Source of the DNA: Prevotella sp. CAG:1031
GTDB lineage: Bacteria; Bacteroidota; Bacteroidia; Bacteroidales; Muribaculaceae
Reading direction: 5' to 3'
DNA: 62,720 nt
NCBI GenBank assembly: GCA_000431215.1
Contig: HF985566.1
Coordinates: 14,733 to 77,452 of the forward strand
The notes below the pieces were generated by a model. It worked only from the letters and a program-made list of their open reading frames with translations. It searched no databases and was not told the origin of the DNA. The first letter of the stretch is position 1. Every line of letters begins with the position of its first letter. Both the position numbers and the translations under genes were made by a program. Positions 58,464-62,720 of the stretch are shown here, piece by piece.

Positions 58464-60566
58464 GTGAAAAGCAACTTTTTCTTTCTGCTGTCGTTGGCAA
58501 TGACTGCGGCAGCATCGGCCGAGACTGTCAGCTCGCCGTCGGGCGATATCGTCGTCGACTTCGGAATTGCTGACGGCCGTCCGACCTACAGCGTGACCTA
58601 TAAAGGCCGCGACGTTGTCAAACCGTCGCGACTTGGTGTTAAACTCGCCGGCGGCGATCAGCTTGCCGAAGGATTTGAGACCGTCGGGTTTCAGAGAGCT
58701 TCGAAAGACGAGATCTGGCACCCTGTCTGGGGCGAAAACGCCGAGATTCGCGACAACTGCAACGAACTGCTCGCCGAGCTGCGTCAGCCGTCGACCGGCC
58801 GCCTCATGAACGTGAGGTTCCGTGTCTACGACGACGGCATCGGCTTCCGCTACGAGTGGCCCCGTCAGGACAAGCTCAACTATTTCACTATCGACTCCGA
58901 GCTGACCGAGTTCGCCATGCCATCCGATATGACGGCCTGGTGGATAGCCGGCGACTATGATACGCAGGAATATAACTACACCGAGAGCCGCCTTTCGGAA
59001 ATTCGCCGCCTCTTAGCCGGCAGCGTCGACGGGAACGCCTCGCAGACACTCGCGTCGCCCACTGCGGTGCAGACGTCGCTTCAGCTCCGAAGCGACGACG
59101 GACTCTATATCAACCTCCACGAGGCTGCTCTTGTCGACTACTCCTGCATGCACCTCGAGCTCGACGACTCGACGATGACCTTCCGCTCGCTGCTGACGCC
59201 CGACGCCACCGGCCACGCCTGCCATCTCCAGACCGACGCCCGTTCGCCATGGCGCACCGTCATTATCAGCGATGACGCGCGCGATATGCTCTCGTCGAAC
59301 CTCATACTGAACCTCAACGAGCCGTGTGCCTACGACGACACGTCGTGGATAAAACCGATCAAATATGTCGGCGTATGGTGGGAGATGATCACCGGCGCCC
59401 GTCAGTGGAGCTACACTTTCGACCTGCCGTCGGTCAAGCTCGGCGAGACCGACTACAGCAGCCTTAAGCCTCACGGCCTCCACGGCGCCAACAACGAGAA
59501 CGTGAAGCGCTATATCGACTTCGCCGCCGACAACGGCTTCGATCAGGTGCTCGTCGAGGGCTGGAATGTCGGCTGGGAAGACTGGTTCGGCAAACAGAAG
59601 GACTACGTGTTTGACTTCGTCACTCCCTATCCCGATTTCGACATCGCAATGCTCAACGATTATGCCCATTCGCGCGGCGTCAGACTGATGATGCACCACG
59701 AGACTTCCGGCTCGGTCCGCAACTACGAGCGCCATCTCGGGCAGGCCTACGATCTGATGAACCGCTACGGCTACAACGCCGTCAAGAGTGGATATGTCGG
59801 CAACCTGCTTCCGCGCGGCGAACACCACTACGGCCAGTGGATGAACAACCACTATCTCTATGCCGTCAAAGAGGCCGCGAAACATAAGATTATGGTCAAC
59901 GCCCACGAGGCAGTGCGCCCGACAGGTCTCTGCCGCACCTATCCCAATCTTATCGGCAACGAGAGCGCACGCGGGACCGAATACGACGCCAACGCCGGAA
60001 ACAACGTGGGCCACACGACCATTCTGCCCTTCACGCGCCTTCAAGGGGGCCCGATGGACTATACTCCCGGCATCGTCGAGGGGGACATCTCGCTGCTGAA
60101 CCCCGACAACCATTCGCGCATGAAGAGCACCGTAGCGCGCCAGCTTGCACTCTACCTGACAATGTATAGCCCGTTGCAGATGGCGGCCGACACCCCCGAC
60201 AACTACGAGCGTCACCGCGACGCCCTGCAGTTCATACGCGAGGTGCCCGTCGACTGGCAGAAGAGCATTTACCTCGAGGCCGAGCCTGGCCGCTATATCG
60301 TCGTTGCCCGCAAAGACAAGAACAGCGACAACTGGTTTATCGGCTGCTCTGCCGCCGAAGAGGGGCACAAGTCCACAGTCAAGCTCGACTTTCTCGACCC
60401 CGGCCGCAAGTATGAGGCGACTGTCTACCGCGACTCCGACGATGCCGACTACCGCACCAACCCCGCCGGCTTTGTCGTCGAAAAGAAGAAAGTGACTTCG
60501 AAGACGCGCCTGCCGCTGAAAGCCGCCCCGGGCGGCGGCTACGCCATAACACTGAAAGCACTGTAA
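58464..60566 (+). CDS. GH97 family alpha-glucosidase-type glycoside hydrolase (inverting type)
   Basis: A 700-residue exported enzyme starting at GTG (signal peptide to about residue 19). GH97 N-terminal beta-sandwich (SPSGDIVVDFGIADGRPTYS), catalytic TIM barrel at about 300-580, and a C-terminal beta domain. The calcium and catalytic residues of the SusB-like, inverting type are present: HHETSGSVRNYE (Glu413) and NAHEAVRPTGLCRTYPN (His481-Glu482). That argues for alpha-glucosidase rather than the retaining alpha-galactosidase branch. Own promoter; it converges on transketolase across a shared terminator. Confidence 0.9.
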   Translation: MKSNFFFLLSLAMTAAASAETVSSPSGDIVVDFGIADGRPTYSVTYKGRDVVKPSRLGVKLAGGDQLAEGFETVGFQRASKDEIWHPVWGENAEIRDNCNELLAELRQPSTGRLMNVRFRVYDDGIGFRYEWPRQDKLNYFTIDSELTEFAMPSDMTAWWIAGDYDTQEYNYTESRLSEIRRLLAGSVDGNASQTLASPTAVQTSLQLRSDDGLYINLHEAALVDYSCMHLELDDSTMTFRSLLTPDATGHACHLQTDARSPWRTVIISDDARDMLSSNLILNLNEPCAYDDTSWIKPIKYVGVWWEMITGARQWSYTFDLPSVKLGETDYSSLKPHGLHGANNENVKRYIDFAADNGFDQVLVEGWNVGWEDWFGKQKDYVFDFVTPYPDFDIAMLNDYAHSRGVRLMMHHETSGSVRNYERHLGQAYDLMNRYGYNAVKSGYVGNLLPRGEHHYGQWMNNHYLYAVKEAAKHKIMVNAHEAVRPTGLCRTYPNLIGNESARGTEYDANAGNNVGHTTILPFTRLQGGPMDYTPGIVEGDISLLNPDNHSRMKSTVARQLALYLTMYSPLQMAADTPDNYERHRDALQFIREVPVDWQKSIYLEAEPGRYIVVARKDKNSDNWFIGCSAAEEGHKSTVKLDFLDPGRKYEATVYRDSDDADYRTNPAGFVVEKKKVTSKTRLPLKAAPGGGYAITLKAL

Positions 60567-60569
60567 ACG

Positions 60570-60603
60570 ACGACAGGCTGCGCCCGAGAGCGCAGCCTGT
60601 CGT
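60570..60603. terminator. Bidirectional terminator between GH97 and tkt
   Basis: A 14-bp perfect stem (ACGACAGGCTGCGC / GCGCAGCCTGTCGT) with a CCGAGA loop. The T tracts are short. Confidence 0.8.
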
Positions 60604-60621
60604 TATATCTGTGGGTGGGGA

Positions 60622-62652
60622 TTACTTGCCGAGGAAGCGGCGCACTTCGTCGAGGATGTTGGCGGCGTTGAAGCCGAACTTCTCGTCGAGGACTCCGGCG
60701 GGAGCCGATGAGCCGAAGCGGTCGAGGCCGTAGACGCGGCCATTGCAGCCTGTGAGCGGCCAGAGCGTCGAGGGGAGTCCTGCGGTAAGGCCGAATACGG
60801 GGGTGTGGGGCGGGATGATGCTCGTGCGGTATTCCTCGCTCTGATCCATAAACAGGCCGATTGAGGGAACCGACACAACGCGCGCGGGAATGCCTTCGGC
60901 GTCGAGAAGCACGGCGACTTCGGCCAGCAGCGATACCTCGCTGCCGTTGCCGACGAGCGTCACTTCTGCGTCGGGGGCGTCCATGACAACATATCCGCCG
61001 TGAACCATCTGTTCGGCATCTTTGAAGCGCGATTCGCCGCGGGCGGGCAGCTCCTTGACGGCCTGACGTGAGAAGAGCATTCCGGTGGGGGTCGACGTGT
61101 TCTCCATTGCCATACGCCACGCTATGACGGCTTCGGCGGTGTCGGCCGGGCGGAGCACGAGCATCGAGCGCTTGCCGCTGAGGTTACGGGTCTGTTCGAG
61201 CAGTCGCAGCTGGGCCTCATGTTCGACGGGCTGATGGGTGGGGCCGTCTTCTCCGACGCGGAAGCTGTCGTGGCTCCATACATATTTCACGGGCAGCTCC
61301 ATCAGGGCGGCCATACGCACGGCTGGTTTCATGTAGTCGCTGAAAACGAAGAACGTGCCGCAGGCGGCGATGACGCCTCCGTGCGCCACTATGCCGTTCA
61401 TGATGGCGGCCATGGTCAGCTCGCTGACACCGGCGTGGAGGAAAGCTCCCGAGAAATCGCCGTGGGCGAGCGCGTGGGTGTGGCGGAGGAATCCGTCGGT
61501 CTTGTCACTGTTGGCGAGATCGGCCGAGGCCACGATCATATTGTTGACCTTGGCCGAGAGTTCGGCGAGCACGTCGCTCGATGCCTGGCGTGTCGGTATG
61601 TTGTCTTTATGAGGAATGGCCTCGTAGTCGATTTCAGGCAGCTTGTTGGCGAGCATGTCGCGCAGTTCGCGGTCGAGTTCGGGGTTTGCGGCGGCCCATG
61701 CCTCACGCTGGGCGCGGCGCTCGCGGACTATGGCACGCAGTGCGTTGGCACGCTCGGCATAAAGTTCTTTGACGTCGTCGAAGATAACGAACGGATCGTC
61801 GGGGTTGCCGCCGAGATTGGCGATGGTGGCGCGGTAGTCGGCGCCTGATTTCGACAGGGGCTGGCCGTGGGTCGATGTCTTGCCTTCGAACGGGGTGCCG
61901 TCGGCGGTGACGCAGCCGCGGCCCATGACGGTGTGTCCGATAATGAGGGTGGGGCGCTTCTTCTCATCGAGCGCTCCGCGCAGAGCGGCGGCGATGGCTT
62001 CGGGGTCGGAACCGTCGCAGCTGACGACGTTCCATCCCCAGGCGCGGTATTTTGCGGCTACATCCTCGCGGTCGACCTCGTCGACCATCGTGGAGAGCTG
62101 AACTTCGTTGGCGTCGTAGAACATTATGAGGTTGCTCAGACCGAGGAAACCGGCGATTCGTCCCGCTCCCTGACTGATCTCTTCCTGAATGCCGCCGTCG
62201 CTTATGAAAGCGTAGGTTTTGTGGGCAAGCCAGTCGCCGAAGCGTTCGACGAGGAACCTCTCGGCGATAGCTGATCCGACGGCCATGACATGGCCCTGTC
62301 CGAGCGGCCCTGAGGTGTTTTCGATTCCGCGCGAGGGGTTTAGCTCAGGATGGCCTGTCGTTACCGAACCCCACTGGCGGAACTGCTCGAGTTCGGCGAT
62401 AGTGAAGCGGCCGCACATTGCCAGAACCGAATAGAGCATCGGCGACATGTGGCCGGGGTCGAGATAGAAACGGTCGCGTGCAAACCACATCGGGTCGTCG
62501 GGATCGTTGATGATGAAGCTCGAAAAGAGCACATTGACGAAGTCGGCGCCACCCATGGCGCCTCCGGGATGACCCGATTTGGCTTTTTCTACCATTGCTG
62601 CCGACAGAATGCGGATATTGTCGGCTGCGTGATTCATGGTCTTGACGTTCAT
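60622..62652 (-). CDS. tkt: Transketolase
   Basis: A 676-residue thiamine-diphosphate enzyme of the pentose phosphate pathway. N-terminal ThDP-binding domain (ADNIRILSAAMVEKAKSGHP with the conserved GHPG; ISDGGIQEEISQGAGRIAGF with YDANEVQLS as the metal site), pyrimidine-binding domain (FLHAGVSELTMAAIMNGI; YVWSHDSFRVGEDGPTHQPV) and a C-terminal domain ending FGFNAANILDEVRRFLGK. The ATG at 62652 and another five codons later are both possible; a longer frame extends into non-conserved sequence. A consensus -7 box is not visible; TACTTTCG at about 62685 is a weak candidate. Confidence 0.95.
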   Translation of the reverse strand: MNVKTMNHAADNIRILSAAMVEKAKSGHPGGAMGGADFVNVLFSSFIINDPDDPMWFARDRFYLDPGHMSPMLYSVLAMCGRFTIAELEQFRQWGSVTTGHPELNPSRGIENTSGPLGQGHVMAVGSAIAERFLVERFGDWLAHKTYAFISDGGIQEEISQGAGRIAGFLGLSNLIMFYDANEVQLSTMVDEVDREDVAAKYRAWGWNVVSCDGSDPEAIAAALRGALDEKKRPTLIIGHTVMGRGCVTADGTPFEGKTSTHGQPLSKSGADYRATIANLGGNPDDPFVIFDDVKELYAERANALRAIVRERRAQREAWAAANPELDRELRDMLANKLPEIDYEAIPHKDNIPTRQASSDVLAELSAKVNNMIVASADLANSDKTDGFLRHTHALAHGDFSGAFLHAGVSELTMAAIMNGIVAHGGVIAACGTFFVFSDYMKPAVRMAALMELPVKYVWSHDSFRVGEDGPTHQPVEHEAQLRLLEQTRNLSGKRSMLVLRPADTAEAVIAWRMAMENTSTPTGMLFSRQAVKELPARGESRFKDAEQMVHGGYVVMDAPDAEVTLVGNGSEVSLLAEVAVLLDAEGIPARVVSVPSIGLFMDQSEEYRTSIIPPHTPVFGLTAGLPSTLWPLTGCNGRVYGLDRFGSSAPAGVLDEKFGFNAANILDEVRRFLGK

Positions 62653-62720
62653 ATAGGGCTGTTTGAAAGTTGGTGTGACGAAAGTAAGCATTTTTTTGCA
62701 ACCGACCAAACAGCATCAGC

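Overview
The window looks like chromosomal DNA from a gut-type member of the Bacteroidales. Three lines of evidence point there. Most transcription units start with the Bacteroidetes -7 box TAnnTTTG and show no Shine-Dalgarno sequence. Many gene families are restricted to the phylum (DUF4290, DUF5683, the Bacteroidetes omega-like subunit, BtuG/BtuH-type proteins). Large secreted proteins end in a degenerate sorting-like tail ending LPAGxY. By eye the base composition is fairly GC-rich, which fits Muribaculaceae, but genus and family are inference.

Layout. 1-5.0 kb (minus): an ftsY-rimO-menF-SGNH run with overlapping genes, cut by the window edge. 5.2-8.3 kb (plus): a POT-type peptide transporter, then a TetR regulator with fabG. 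8.4-10.5 kb (plus): DUF4290, rimM, a small acidic protein and an OmpA-like protein, converging on thymidine kinase. 11.2-11.5 kb (minus): an initiator tRNA and, just behind it, a very small self-contained transcription unit. 11.6-16.1 kb (plus): membrane protein, smpB, a complete BtuFCD/FecBCD-type ABC importer and a DUF2284 cysteine-rich protein. 16.1-19.3 kb: a TonB-dependent receptor and a lipoprotein. 19.5-22.4 kb: DUF5683 and a LysM lytic transglycosylase. 22.5-25.3 kb (minus): rpsO, omega-like subunit, bamD and a CarboxypepD-regulatory-like protein.

25.6-39.2 kb is the most unusual part. A phosphohexomutase is followed by a BtuG-like lipoprotein, a clostripain remnant and an 84-bp tandem repeat that runs to the 5' edge of a cobalamin riboswitch. 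The riboswitch leads a BtuH-like secreted protein. Next comes a 3.5-kb secreted-protein gene with two in-frame stop codons, then dispersed repeats, a 5'-truncated YitT/YczE-family gene, a large secreted PI-PLC-domain protein and a second repeat field with a REPIN-like inverted repeat. I read this as a decaying vitamin B12 capture locus in a repeat-rich stretch.

39.3-52.6 kb returns to housekeeping: an SPFH protein, a secreted LRR protein, clpC, a DUF3332 lipoprotein with an MltF-like transglycosylase and purM, then glyS, lemA and an FKBP lipoprotein, and pnp. 52.7-60.6 kb is a glycan-degradation cluster without SusC/SusD: an acetylesterase, a GH5 mannanase-like enzyme, a GH2 enzyme, the last 33 codons of a lost GH3 gene, and a GH97. 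Transketolase closes the window.

I see no CRISPR array, prophage or intact insertion sequence. The items most worth following are the tiny transcription unit near 11.25 kb, the riboswitch/tandem-repeat junction near 29.3 kb, the doubly interrupted secreted-protein gene, and the repeat families.
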